Source of the DNA: Sphaerulina vaccinii
Taxonomy: Eukaryota; Ascomycota; Dothideomycetes; Mycosphaerellales; Mycosphaerellaceae
Direction: 5' to 3'
DNA length: 64,000 bases
Assembly: GCA_022570795.1 (NCBI GenBank)
Contig: JAKUDP010000011.1
Span: 1,116,001-1,180,000, forward strand
Positions 1 to 10,439 of this stretch are shown piece after piece. The notes beneath the pieces are model-generated. The model was given only the letters and a program-made list of their open reading frames with translations, made no database searches and was not told the DNA's origin. The first letter of the stretch is position 1; each line of letters begins with the position of its first letter. A program made the position numbers and the translations under genes.

Positions 1-1
1 G

Positions 2-1632
2 AAAGTGGAGGACGGCAACAGTACAGCGCCGGTCGACAATGACCAGGACCTCACACTATGGCAGGCTTTCAAGGCGTACCCGATGATCGCTCTCTTCTCA
101 CTGGCGGCCTGCTCTTCTGGCCTCATGTTCGGATATGATCAGATCATTAACGGAGCCTCGATCGCATTGCCTTCATTTCTGATCTACTTTGGAGCCATCG
201 ACGCGGTAACGCACACGCCATATCTGCCCTCAATGTGGACTTCTCTCTGGACTGCCATGTCAGCTTTGCTACAAGCTGTAGGAGGTCTTGCTATTGCACC
301 AATTTCAGATCGCCTGGGAAGAAGATGGACATGTATTGCGTGCAGTGCAGTCTCAGCAGCCGGTGTTGGTATACAGTACGCTGCCACGGCGAGAGGAATG
401 TTGCTGGCTGGTAAGATGGTCAATGGCTTCGCAATTGGCGCATCACTAGCAGTTGCTACCACTTGGGCATCCGAGATCTCTCCTATCCGTCTTCGAGGAC
501 CAATTCAGTCAGCCATCGTCTTGTCGACAGTGTTCATGCAAGCTATGTAAGTCATGAGCAGACCTCAGATCCCATGCCAACCGAAGCTAATACTATGCAG
601 GGGCCTACTCGTCCTCCGACAGAACGTGGCAGGTATTGAAGAGAGACTCTTCCGACTTGCTTTCGCCATTCAATGGATCTTCCCAGCACTTACGGCCGTT
701 CTCTTCTTTTTCGCACCAGAGAGCCCGACCTGGTTGATTCTCAAGGGACGTCTTGACAAGAGCAAGGCCTCCATTCGTCGCCTATATGGTCCCGCACGTG
801 CCGAGACCGCATTCGCACATATCGAACGTCAAGTAGCAGAAGAGGCCGAAATTGAGCATGCCTCGGGTGTTGGTGGCTATCTCGAGCTATACAAAGGTAA
901 CCACCTCAAGCGGACACTTACCGTTCACCTGATGTTCTTCGGCATCGGGTTGGCAGGAAGTTCTTTCCTGGCACAGAGCACATACTTCTTGGTTCTCTCT
1001 GGCTTCCCAGCTATTCACACATTCGACATATCGATTGGCGGCTTTGGTCTTGCATTCTTCACAATCATCCTGTCATGGATGTACCTGGAACGAGTCGGTC
1101 GTCGCTCTTTGTGGCTTATCGGAAGTGTCGTCAACATTGTGGTAATGGCTGTCATCGGTGGCCTGGGGTTCTCCAATGCGAAGTCCGTCCTGTGGGCTGT
1201 CGGCATTTTGATGTGAGTACACTTCGTCTCTTGGCTTCTGCAAATACTGACTTTGATTACAGGAACGTCTTGATCGTGGTGCAGAATACAGCTCTGACCT
1301 CTGTCGCATGGGTCATCACTGGAGAAATTTCACCTTACAGACTGCGAAGCAAGAACCAATCGATTGCAGTCCTCTCGAACTCCTTCACCACGTGGCTCTT
1401 CAACTTCACTGTGCCATATATGTACAATGTCGACAGTGGCAACCTTGGTGCTAAGACTGGCTTGATATTTGCTGGAGCATCTGTCGTCTTGTTCCTGGCC
1501 TCATATTCACTGGTGCCCGATCTTCGCGGGTTCAGTACTGTCGAGGTCGATCGTTTGTATGAGAGCAAGATTAGCGTGCGCCGCTTTCAGAAGCAAAGAA
1601 ACGTCGTGGGAGAAGGAGATCAGAATATCTGA
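2..1632 (+). CDS. MFS sugar transporter, 5' partial
   Basis: Membrane sugar permease of the major facilitator superfamily, closest in style to fungal hexose/alpha-glucoside (maltose) permeases. Three exons are inferred: 2-546, 601-1212 and 1263-1632, with introns 547-600 (gtaagt, branch gctaat, cag) and 1213-1262 (gtgagt...acag). The frame is open to the left edge, so the start codon lies outside the window. Family marks are FGYDQ in the first membrane segment, RLGRRW in the loop between segments 2 and 3, PESPTWL before the central loop, and a degenerate PETKG-type motif (PDLRGFSTVEVD) near the C-terminus. It ends 17 bp before the convergent stop of the C2H2 regulator. Next to a GH78 rhamnosidase it plausibly imports a glycoside or rhamnose; the substrate is inference. 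Confidence 0.9.
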
Positions 1633-1649
1633 AACGACAGAATACTGTA

Positions 1650-4122
1650 TCATAGCTTCGATCGCCAGTGTAACAAAAGGGCGAGATTGAGAGAACACGC
1701 CCAATTACGAAACTTCGACAACACTTCTGCGCCACTCTTTAGCACATCTCGGCCAGGCATTTTGTCGGCTGCAGCTGGCTGACCAAAAGCCATCTTAAGC
1801 AGATCGTGGCAGGCCGTTCGATCGCAGGCTGTCTGAGCTCTGCTCACATATTCGTATATCGCCGCTCTCTGTTCCGGACTTGTCACCAGAGAGCAGGCAT
1901 AAAGAAACGCGTAAGCGAGAAAAACATGGACACTACTGTATGGCGCGGATGTCGACGGAGCGTCACCACCAACGCTTCTTGATCTCTCTGTAGTTGCAGT
2001 GAAGTGGTAGTGGGTCAGCTGTGCAACAGTATCACAGATGACTGTATGCGCAAGTGGACTGTCTCGAGCGAGCCAGGCTGACAGACGTGACTTTGCAGAC
2101 TGTATACCATCTGGTCCTGACTTTCCAAGGATGTCCTGAAGATCCAGAACAGAGACTTGGAGTTGTAATCGGCATAGATCGTAAACATTCTGGCCGGCGA
2201 TATCGAAGAAATCGGAGCGGGACTGCCTCGACTCCGATGATCGTGGCCTGCCATAACACTGCTGCCATAGATACAGAGAGCCGGACAGTTGCTGGTCTTT
2301 GTCTGCGGTCATGGCTAGCTCTGTCATATGGTCGTCCTCGATATCCAAGCTGGCAAGATGTGACAAGAATCGTGCTTGCTCGATGCGCTGAAGAGCCAGG
2401 ACGTTCACAGTGAGCAGTAACAAGAAAGCGGTCCACTTGTTGCAGCTACTTGGCGGCTCCTCTGATCTCCGAGTGGATACAAAAGGCTTTATCGCTGTAG
2501 CGAATTCTCTTCCAGGTGGTACAGTGGCTCTTCCGAGCAAGGACTTCCACTTCCTCGCCGATGCAGCTTGCCAGTATTCTTCATCGCACGGACACTGCCA
2601 CTCTTGTAGCTCAGATAGAGACATCATTGGTGGCATATTCATGAGAGTGGCATATTGGCAATCTAGTGCGTACACCATCCACTGCAGACGTTGTGCACTT
2701 TCTTCACGAACCCAGAAATTCCAAGCCTTGTTGATGTCCGACTCGGGCGTCTGATTGCTGTCGTTATGATGGACGTGATGTATGCCTAGTCTCCTCAGCC
2801 AAGTGACCACACTGCCTCGTAGTGCTTCTGCTAGCTCATAGGCCCGCTTGTTGCCGCACCAGAGCCCGGCGTAGCATATCAGAGCAGAAGCGTAGACTGT
2901 CGTGCTCGATCGCAGCAGACTGTTGTCAGCCTCGATTGCCAGAGATAGTCGACATCGTGCCCAGTCCTGGAGCACGATTGCGAAGCGTCTAGCATTCTTG
3001 CGATGGCAGTACGTTGCACCGATAGAGATCATGGCCGCCAAGAGGAAGTCCGGCAATTGGTCCATCACAAGAGTGGCTGGATGTAGGACTGGAGCCTGTG
3101 GCAGATAGTGCTTAGCAAATGCTGTGAGGAAAGCATTCACCACAGGCCTTTCCGGAAACATTAGAAGTGCCGTAAGAAGTGAGCCACCGCCGTAGCTGAG
3201 TTGCTCTGAGACCCTAGTCTTCAGCGTTATGTAAGCTTCGATATCGAGCGCGAATCTTGTGTCAATATCATGCAGCAGTGGGTCTTGAGGATCAAGCCGA
3301 ACTTCCTTGGGAGCTGTTATGCGTTTCGACGAAGGGCTCCATGCAAAGGGTGTTTTGTCCTCACCAGATGCCTCATTCGGCGGTGATGGTGCTCTACTAA
3401 TCGTTGTTGAGTCACCATCGTGGTGCTGCACTCGGTTTGCCGTGCCATCCGGATCTGTATGTGACTGCATGGCGGATTGGTGAACCTCGTGGTTCAAGTC
3501 GAAGGGTAGGAAATCATCCCAAGCGGCCGGAAATGCAGATGATGTGCCTGCGAAGGGCATGTCAAAGAAGGTGTGTTCGGACCACATCGCCAAATCGTTG
3601 AAGTCCAAACCGCCATCATCTGAATAGGCCATGATGGAAGCCGGCGACTGATCCACGATGAGCACTGCAGATCCATGGCCCATGATGTCTGTGCTACCTA
3701 CACTGATCATGACTTCTGGTATCACCCCAGAATCACTGGCATGAGAAGCATTGATTTTATCGACATCGCTGCTTAACTTCTGGCGCTTGTTGGGTGATGC
3801 ATCCTGGATGGGTGGCGAGTTCTTATGCAATTGTGAGTGTCGTTTGAGCAAGTCACTGCGCGTGAATGTCTTCGAGCAGATGTTGCACTGATGCGGTCTG
3901 TCCACAGCGTCTACAAAGCATCGGACTTAGCAAGTAACTCTGGAAAGCGCGATATTTCTGAATGCGATCTATCTCTGTGCTCGTTGCCGTGGCAGAGTCG
4001 AGCTCAGAAAGACAATGCCAATGCCTTGGACACTTACGATTCTTGAGATGCCTGCTCAGGTTCTCCTTGCGATTGAAGCTCTTTGTGCACTGATCGCAGG
4101 CGAACACTTCTGCGGCGGACAT
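1650..4122 (-). CDS. C2H2 zinc-finger transcription factor with fungal-specific regulatory domain
   Basis: Nuclear transcription factor of 781 residues. Exon 1 is 4038-4122 and exon 2 is 1650-3910, joined across a 127 bp intron (donor GTAAGTGTCC, acceptor TTTGTAG). The junction falls between two classical C2H2 fingers. Finger 1 has CDQC and HLKNH; finger 2 has CNIC and HSQLH with FTRSDLLKRH. This two-finger plus fungal_trans layout is a known fungal class. A long acidic, Ser-rich linker follows, then the helical fungal_trans (PF04082-like) region from about residue 250, with PVLHPATLV and a W-rich segment. It is divergent from the GH78 gene over 347 bp and convergent with the sugar transporter, so it is a good candidate local regulator of both. 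That regulatory role is inferred from position only. Confidence 0.9.
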
Positions 4123-4469
4123 TTTTCTGTACCACGAGACTGCACGTGGATACCTTCATGATGGACTGACACAGTCTGAATGCTCCACCAGGAGTCGCGC
4201 CATGATGGAAGAAGATGGAGGAGAAGCCCTGTGGACAATTGGATGTGGAGTGATGGAGCAGAAAGGGACAGAAGGAGAGAAGGGCAGGTGAAAGTGGACA
4301 TTGGGCCCAAGTGGACGGTCCCCACATGAACTGGCGCCACTATCCTAGGCTCACTTACTGCCGAGTGGACATTCAGCTCCAACCATTCCAACCATGTCCA
4401 AAAGCCACAACTTCTGTTTCAAGGTCAGCAAATGTATCACAGTGATCCTTTTCGATCACTACATCCACC
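4123..4469. promoter_or_regulatory. Divergent promoter with repeated GTGGAC motifs
   Basis: The 347 bp shared upstream region of the C2H2 regulator and the rhamnosidase. On the plus strand GTGGACA occurs at 4231-4237, 4294-4300 and 4365-4371, with GTGGAC at 4311-4316. GTGGAG at 4245-4250 and CCCCAC at 4320-4325 (GTGGGG on the other strand) match the CreA/Mig1 consensus SYGGRG. Carbon-catabolite repression and binding by the adjacent regulator are inferences. Confidence 0.5.
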
Positions 4470-7109
4470 ATGAGCCAAGTTCAGTTTCTGCCGATATTCG
4501 AGCAGAGTCACAAGTCCAACGCCAAGGTCGACATAGTCGATCTACTATACGACGGCGATGAGGTGCAAACGGAGCCGAAACAGGCGGATTCAAATGTGCT
4601 AGAACAAACAACACCGGATCAATCTCAACCATTGGACGATGAACTTTTCACCAGCAAGGTTCTATCGCGCGTAGACGGTCCTCTCCAGGAGCAATCAGCA
4701 ATGACCGTACTGCCAAAACGAGTGCTTTCAACCCACGGCACTGTCGAAGTCATCCCACCTTCAACTTTCGTACTCGCGAATGAAAACCAGGACCAAGCAG
4801 AGATCATCCTAGACTACAGCAGAGCAGAAGGTGGCGATCCGATCTTCACCATATCCTCAGCAACGAGCAGCGACAACAATGTCAAATTCCAAGTCACCTA
4901 CAGCGAAACGCTCAAGGAAACCTCGCACACCACAGGCGACGGCCCATTCTTCCTCTTCTCAAACGCAATGGACAGCTACCGATCAGTAACTCACACTATC
5001 AAAGCTGAGCCTCAGACCCTTCGAGCAAGACACGCCCAACGATCTCAGCGCTATCAGAAGATAAAGCTCCTCACTCCAGACTCCAGACTCGAATTCGCAT
5101 CTCTAGGCTTCCGACCTGTTCTCAATCAAGCCTTAGGAAATTCCAAAGGAGGAGCCTTTACATGCTCCTCTCCACTCCTCAACAAGATCTACTCACAAGG
5201 TGTCCGCACCTTAGAAATGTGCACTGTCGCGGTGAATGAGACAGAGCCAGCCTGGGACGTAACAGCAGAAGGAACACGAGTCTACGGCCAACACTGGGCT
5301 CCATGTAGACAAGGAACTCGCTGGACAGACATTGTCGCTCGTTTCGACGTCAAGATCGAAGCAGGAGGAGCAAGTTGGGCGATTCATATGGTCGCGAATG
5401 GGTTGATCTTCTGTCTGGATCAGGAGAAGAGGACCTTGGAAGCTTTCGAAGGCTTGTCAATTGAAGGTTCCGTGTTTCCCAGTACGCCGAGAGGAAAGTG
5501 GACTGTTGGCGAGCGGACGAGTCTGGTCGACGGTTCGTGGTTGAAGGTGGAAGTCAGTGCAATCAAAGATGCTGTTTCTGTGGTCATCAATGATGAGCTT
5601 GTGGGTGTTGTGAGGAATCTGGATATGCATCCTTTGCTAGGCGGTGCGTGCAACAACTCTGGTTCTGTTGCGTTCGGAGGACCAGAAGGGTGGATATCGA
5701 TGTATCGGAACCTGGTAGTGACGACTATAGCTGGGAAAGAACTGTATCGTAACAGTTTTGGTCTGGCTGATGCCACTAGGACCTTCGAGGATTTCGCGGT
5801 GGGCACAAATCCATTGGCTTGCACAATCGATGGTGCTAAACGAGATCGATCAGCATTTGGAGGCGACTTACATATCTCCGGCAGGTCGATCGCGTACTCG
5901 ACAGCCAACTTTGAGGCCATACGAGGCACTATCAAGCTTCTGACTTCGCATCAGACCAAGGATGGATATCTGGGCAACCTATGCCCGATCCAAGCTCCTG
6001 TGCACACTGGAGAAGAAGAGCCGCCGACATATGCGTTCTACTCTGTAACTTACGCTTTGCTCTTGGTTGTCGCTATCAAGGACTACTGGCTCAACAGTGG
6101 AGATCTTGATACCATATCTGATGTCTGGCCAGCTATGATCCGTCTGAAGGCATATATTGAAACGATGGTGAACGAGCACGGGCTGGTCTCTCCTCCACCT
6201 CCACTATCGTTGACATTCTTTCCACTAGTAGGACCGGTGTTTGGCGTCTCGACCCAGATCAACCTCGCATACTATGCGGCTTTGCTGTCGATGGCCACGA
6301 TGTCAAAATCCGCCGAAGAGACTGCCACTCTCAGAGCACGAGCTGGCGATTTGAAGGCCAGCATTGTCAAGCATCTCTATGACCAGGAATCTGGCGTGTT
6401 GCGACTCGGCGAGCATGAGACAGCAGCAGGAGTTGCGCAAGATGTCCATTCTTATGGTGTCGCTCTCGGAGTTGTCCCAGTCCATGCAAACGAGCTTCGG
6501 AACCTTACTGCATCAGATCGTACTCTGCCGCCAACGTTCGCAGGACTAGGTCCACGATTCGATAGCCTCGAGCTGTGCAGCCCATACAGCACGTCATTCG
6601 CAGTGGAAGCCTGCTTTACTCGTGGACACGCGACAGCAGGTATTGATCTGATACAACGGGTCTGGGGCGTGATGGCAGATGAGTCCAATCCCAACTTCTC
6701 CGGCTGTCACTGGGAAGCCATGACGCTCAAGGGTGAGCCCTATCACAACTCGACTTCTCTCGTCCATGCCTGGTCAACTGGTCCAGTGCATCTCCTGCCA
6801 AGATATACTGCAGGTCTACGAGCCACCGAGCCTGGCTGGAAGAAGTGGGAGGCACGCCCTCTATATGCTGGTCTTGATCGTGTACAAGCTTCTGTGCCTA
6901 CACCTGCTGGCAGTGTCGAGATCGAATGGCACTTCGACGGGAAGACTGGACGTGGTTCAGTGTCGTGTACAGCTCCAACTGGCACTTCGGGCACTGTATA
7001 TCCTCCTCCTGGTTGGGCGATCCAATCAAGAGAGGGAGACTCTACGCATGTTGAGCAAGGCATGCAAGTGGTCAATGGCCAGCTCGCGAGAAGTCTGAAG
7101 ATGAAGTGA
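4470..7109 (+). CDS. GH78 family alpha-L-rhamnosidase, intracellular
   Basis: Single-exon protein of 879 residues that should release terminal alpha-L-rhamnose from glycosides such as flavonoid rhamnosides. The GH78 signature block DGAKRDR...FGGDL sits at about residues 455-468, where the general-acid loop of the family lies. It is followed by the (alpha/alpha)6 barrel (YWLNSGDL, VFGVSTQINLAYY, CSPYSTSFAVEA) and the C-terminal beta domain with HAWSTGPVHLLPRYTAGLRATEPGWK. Between the N-terminal part and the catalytic block is a beta-rich, concanavalin/LamG-like stretch (about residues 285-425: VGERTSLVDGSWLKVEV). No signal peptide is seen at the N-terminus (MSQVQFLPIFEQ), so hydrolysis is expected inside the cell after uptake, which fits the sugar transporter two genes away. 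The start sits in a good context (accATGag). Confidence 0.88.
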   Translation: MSQVQFLPIFEQSHKSNAKVDIVDLLYDGDEVQTEPKQADSNVLEQTTPDQSQPLDDELFTSKVLSRVDGPLQEQSAMTVLPKRVLSTHGTVEVIPPSTFVLANENQDQAEIILDYSRAEGGDPIFTISSATSSDNNVKFQVTYSETLKETSHTTGDGPFFLFSNAMDSYRSVTHTIKAEPQTLRARHAQRSQRYQKIKLLTPDSRLEFASLGFRPVLNQALGNSKGGAFTCSSPLLNKIYSQGVRTLEMCTVAVNETEPAWDVTAEGTRVYGQHWAPCRQGTRWTDIVARFDVKIEAGGASWAIHMVANGLIFCLDQEKRTLEAFEGLSIEGSVFPSTPRGKWTVGERTSLVDGSWLKVEVSAIKDAVSVVINDELVGVVRNLDMHPLLGGACNNSGSVAFGGPEGWISMYRNLVVTTIAGKELYRNSFGLADATRTFEDFAVGTNPLACTIDGAKRDRSAFGGDLHISGRSIAYSTANFEAIRGTIKLLTSHQTKDGYLGNLCPIQAPVHTGEEEPPTYAFYSVTYALLLVVAIKDYWLNSGDLDTISDVWPAMIRLKAYIETMVNEHGLVSPPPPLSLTFFPLVGPVFGVSTQINLAYYAALLSMATMSKSAEETATLRARAGDLKASIVKHLYDQESGVLRLGEHETAAGVAQDVHSYGVALGVVPVHANELRNLTASDRTLPPTFAGLGPRFDSLELCSPYSTSFAVEACFTRGHATAGIDLIQRVWGVMADESNPNFSGCHWEAMTLKGEPYHNSTSLVHAWSTGPVHLLPRYTAGLRATEPGWKKWEARPLYAGLDRVQASVPTPAGSVEIEWHFDGKTGRGSVSCTAPTGTSGTVYPPPGWAIQSREGDSTHVEQGMQVVNGQLARSLKMK

Positions 7110-7743
7110 GCGCTCTCTGAACATCAATATCACGATGTCGGCGGTCAAGACGGGGTTTCCTCTTGCGGCACCTCTGCAAGCTTCAGCTCCGATTGCATGG
7201 CTCTCGGCTTTGCGACTTGACTTTGAGTGCCCTAGCCATTGGCTCTGAAGAGAGCTGCTACTATGCACGGCTTCACCAAGAGGCCCAGGCCCAGCAGTAT
7301 GTGCTGGTTAGCAAGACTTCTCAAAGGCAACAGCAGATCAGACCTACCTGGCTTAGGTTTGCTGACTCTACTGCCGGCAAGAACGAGGGAGATCCCGAAA
7401 GCGAAACACGCTTGCAGCAATGTATTGCAATCGCATACACTTGTCGGCATCTCAACGCAATAGCCGAGTCGTGCCATGAAGATGATCGATGCCTCAGAGC
7501 AATGGAAGTGTTGCGAGGAGGAATAGCGAGCGCGAGTAAGCCTCTAGAACTTTGCAACTGTGAAAGTCGATTAGCGTAGCATAAGTCAATAGATGAGATG
7601 AACTTGGAGAGCATGGGTTAGTCGGTGAAATGAGAGATGATCTGAGCAACACACTTTTTATTCTCGATTCCTATGAAGAACAGTCAGCATAACATCCATA
7701 TCATCCAGGAAGTACTATACCGCGCCAATCCGATCTAGAGGCC
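7110..7743. other. Intergenic, no gene seen
   Basis: 634 bp between the rhamnosidase stop and the stop of the BTB gene. Short overlapping frames on both strands have no recognisable motif, start context or partner exons. Probably two 3' untranslated regions. Confidence 0.5.
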
Positions 7744-8712
7744 TCAATACTCATCCGCAGCAATCTGATAAGGCCAAGGAGAGCCCTCAATCCTGTCCGG
7801 ACAGCTCTCCAGGCGGAACTCGCAGATCGCCATTTCCGCATCATTCTCATGCTCGTGAAACATGCACCACGCTTTCCGAGTGTTCCTCAATGAAGTCGCC
7901 TCCAAGCGGTGGTGTCTATCACAAGGTCCCTCGCGATCTGACATATTGGCATCGAGTCCGCAGTTGAAGCAGCCGACCTGGCCGGCTTTAGCATCATGGG
8001 CATAATTGAGGTCGGCCAGAAACTCGTCGTAGCTCTTCCTCATCTCGGTGGTCACCGTCAGGTAGGAGCAGCTAGGCGTGTATGGAGAGAACCGAGCGAG
8101 ATATTGGTCGCGGATTTCACGGTAGTTGGGAAGAGCGCGAAGTCTGAAGAAGATGTATCGACGGAGCTGCGAGGAGTATGGCGTGATGTCCTGAAGCAAC
8201 AGCATATCGGGGAATGATGGCAGCGGGGCTTGAGGTGTCTTGCCATTCATCTTGATCTGAACCTGCTCAATAATCAGTCTTCGGAGAGTAAGGACATCGA
8301 GACGATCAGCCATAGCGTACAATACGAAGAGGGTGGCATATGGCCAAGTGCTAGGGTCGTTGAGGCTTCCGTACCCAAGCAGATCGTCCAACGGTCCGTG
8401 TACAGTGTCATTGAGAACGAGACGTTGAGTGTATAGCCATTGAACGAAGGTGATGAACGCCCAGATGGGGATATCCTTGATCGTCACGGGAGAGAATGCT
8501 TGAGTAGTGGATTCGACGAAGTTGTTGTTGTAGAAGAGCTTGTGGAAGTAGAGGGACACCGAGCAAAGCATGAACTTTGGGATACGGAAGCTTCTGGTCT
8601 GACGGTCGGCAACGATGATGACACCGACGAGAGTTGGCTTGCACAGTTCCTCGAAGTCGCAGTCCGGCTGTGGCGCCAGAGCGGTGACGGTAGGTGTGAG
8701 TTGGGAAGACAT
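7744..8712 (-). CDS. BTB/POZ domain protein
   Basis: Protein of 322 residues from the ATG at 8712 (MSSQLTPTV). A BTB/POZ fold covers about residues 25-110: VADRQTRSFRIPKFMLCSVS, then YFHKLFYNN, VTIKDIPIWAFITFVQWLYT. This is the fungal style in which the domain begins directly after a short N-terminal tail. A C-terminal half with scattered Cys and His (CFNCGLD, CDRHHRLE, CMFHEHEND) might bind metal. BTB domains mediate dimerisation and often Cul3 recruitment; a precise role cannot be given. The frame stays open upstream to 9246, with in-frame ATGs at 8859 and beyond, but that extension is low-complexity and unlike a BTB N-terminus, so I treat it as 5' UTR. Confidence 0.75.
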   Translation of the reverse strand: MSSQLTPTVTALAPQPDCDFEELCKPTLVGVIIVADRQTRSFRIPKFMLCSVSLYFHKLFYNNNFVESTTQAFSPVTIKDIPIWAFITFVQWLYTQRLVLNDTVHGPLDDLLGYGSLNDPSTWPYATLFVLYAMADRLDVLTLRRLIIEQVQIKMNGKTPQAPLPSFPDMLLLQDITPYSSQLRRYIFFRLRALPNYREIRDQYLARFSPYTPSCSYLTVTTEMRKSYDEFLADLNYAHDAKAGQVGCFNCGLDANMSDREGPCDRHHRLEATSLRNTRKAWCMFHEHENDAEMAICEFRLESCPDRIEGSPWPYQIAADEY

Positions 8713-10439
8713 GATGACGGAGGGCGAAGAAGTGTCGACTACAATAGAACAGGCCCGCTGTGTGTTCTGTCGATGTTGCTGTCGAGAGTCTTCTTCGTTT
8801 AATAGGGTGTCGAGAGGCGGGTTGCTGGTTCCTCGATCTGAGTGCGCGAAGGAGGGCATATTTGTATTCTGGTCTGCCAGAAGTCGCGACCAGAACAGTA
8901 CCATTGTGAGCACCAAAACAAAGGTCTTGTGGTCTCCTCGACACTCGACACCTTTGTGCTCATTGTGCTGGAAGCACCATTGTTCCCATAAAAACAAAGA
9001 AGTGGGCAGAAAGAATTGTTCTTGCTCGGTTTTCTTGGTTCTGTCAAAGGAAGATTGTACGCTGCACGACACTAATCGTTTGTAGTCCATCATACAATGC
9101 CTTGTTGTTGACAAAGGATGACCTTCAATGCCCCTCAGGCAGCGTCTTTGTCTCCAGTGTCGTTGGAGCTTCCAGGCTCGTTCGAGAATCTGCTGATGTT
9201 TGATGAACTGTCGAGGCGCCTGCGAGTGGATAGGCTGTTCATCCAATGATGTTCCTGAGGAGTACCGTATGCCTCAGGAAGGCGACGACTTGTTGACTTG
9301 CTCGTTCGATGTCCTCAAGTTTTGCTCAGAAACGTGTCTGTGAGAGTGACAGCATGATCGCTACAGCGTCTTCGTACATCGGAATTGGATGCTACTTTCT
9401 AGCGAGTTTCGCAACGCAGGCCAGCCGCCCCAATAGAATTGCAACTGGCCACGAGCCTGCAATCGGAGAGAAGCCAGCTAGTGCAGTCCAACTGCGATGC
9501 GCGATGATGCTGTTCGGAATGGTACGAGTGCAGACGACAGGTAGCCTCCGGCGCATTGAAATCTTGCTGAGGCGGACATGATCTTGAGCTGGGTCAGATT
9601 CCTCGGATGATCGAGGGTGCTGGAAGTCGTGAATTTGCACCATATTACGAAGGGTGAAGATGAAGTGGTGGGTGGCGAAATGGAAACCTCTATTCGAGTG
9701 CCGGCCAAGTGCTTACTAAGCCCACCTGCATGTCAATCCTAGAGCAAAGTGTCAATGAAGTGTGCATAGTGTGGAACGCAAGTCCAAGAGGAACAAATTG
9801 ATGTAAAGCATCCTATCTATACAGTCAAGCAAAGTAAGCTAATTGAAGCACGCAAGAGCGAGCTGCTACACGAGCACATATAGCACAATGCAAACTGTCT
9901 GTGGAGGTTCTTCGAGTGTCTGCCTCCCTCCCTCTCTCCCAAGAGATGAACTAATAGAGACAAGCTTGATGCCTGTCCTTTCGTTCCATATGCTATTCAC
10001 ACAATCTGCCAAAAGTTGGCGAGACACGTTTTCCTCCCATGCTTAACTTTCTCTTTCTTTTTTTCGCTCCATCTCCATGCTACTGTCCGAAGGCTGTTCA
10101 GTCATCCCGTCCTGTTCCATCTATCATTGTGAACGCGTGCGCTCGAAACGCTAAAATGACCCAGCATAATACACGCAACATAGAAGCATGAAGCGTAAGC
10201 GTACAGTGCCCATCATCTTGATGTGCCAAAAAGCTGAAGCGGGTTATCGCAACCATGAACAAGAAGTGAAAGGTAGAGAGGTGTATGTTCCTTGAGAAGT
10301 GTAGAGGTCTTCCCTGAGTATGCCGTCCATCTCGTTCCTGGCCCGCATAGCTTGAGTGTCCTTCGTCTCATTAGGTCGTCGTCGAATGTTCATGTAGTAA
10401 AAGGTAGTAGTGTTGTAGAGGTAGTGCGGAATCAGGTCA
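8713..10439. other. Intergenic, no gene seen
   Basis: 1.7 kb upstream of the BTB gene and downstream of the kinase gene. It holds only short frames without motifs. A pyrimidine-rich patch (cctccctccctctctccc-like) lies near 9925 and poly-T near 10060. Both UTRs and the BTB promoter should lie here. Confidence 0.5.

Noticed and set aside
8713..9246. N-terminal extension of the BTB gene (about 178 residues in frame)
   Set aside because: No BTB-like or other motif, poor start contexts and odd composition. The MSSQ start at 8712 matches the usual short tail before a BTB domain.
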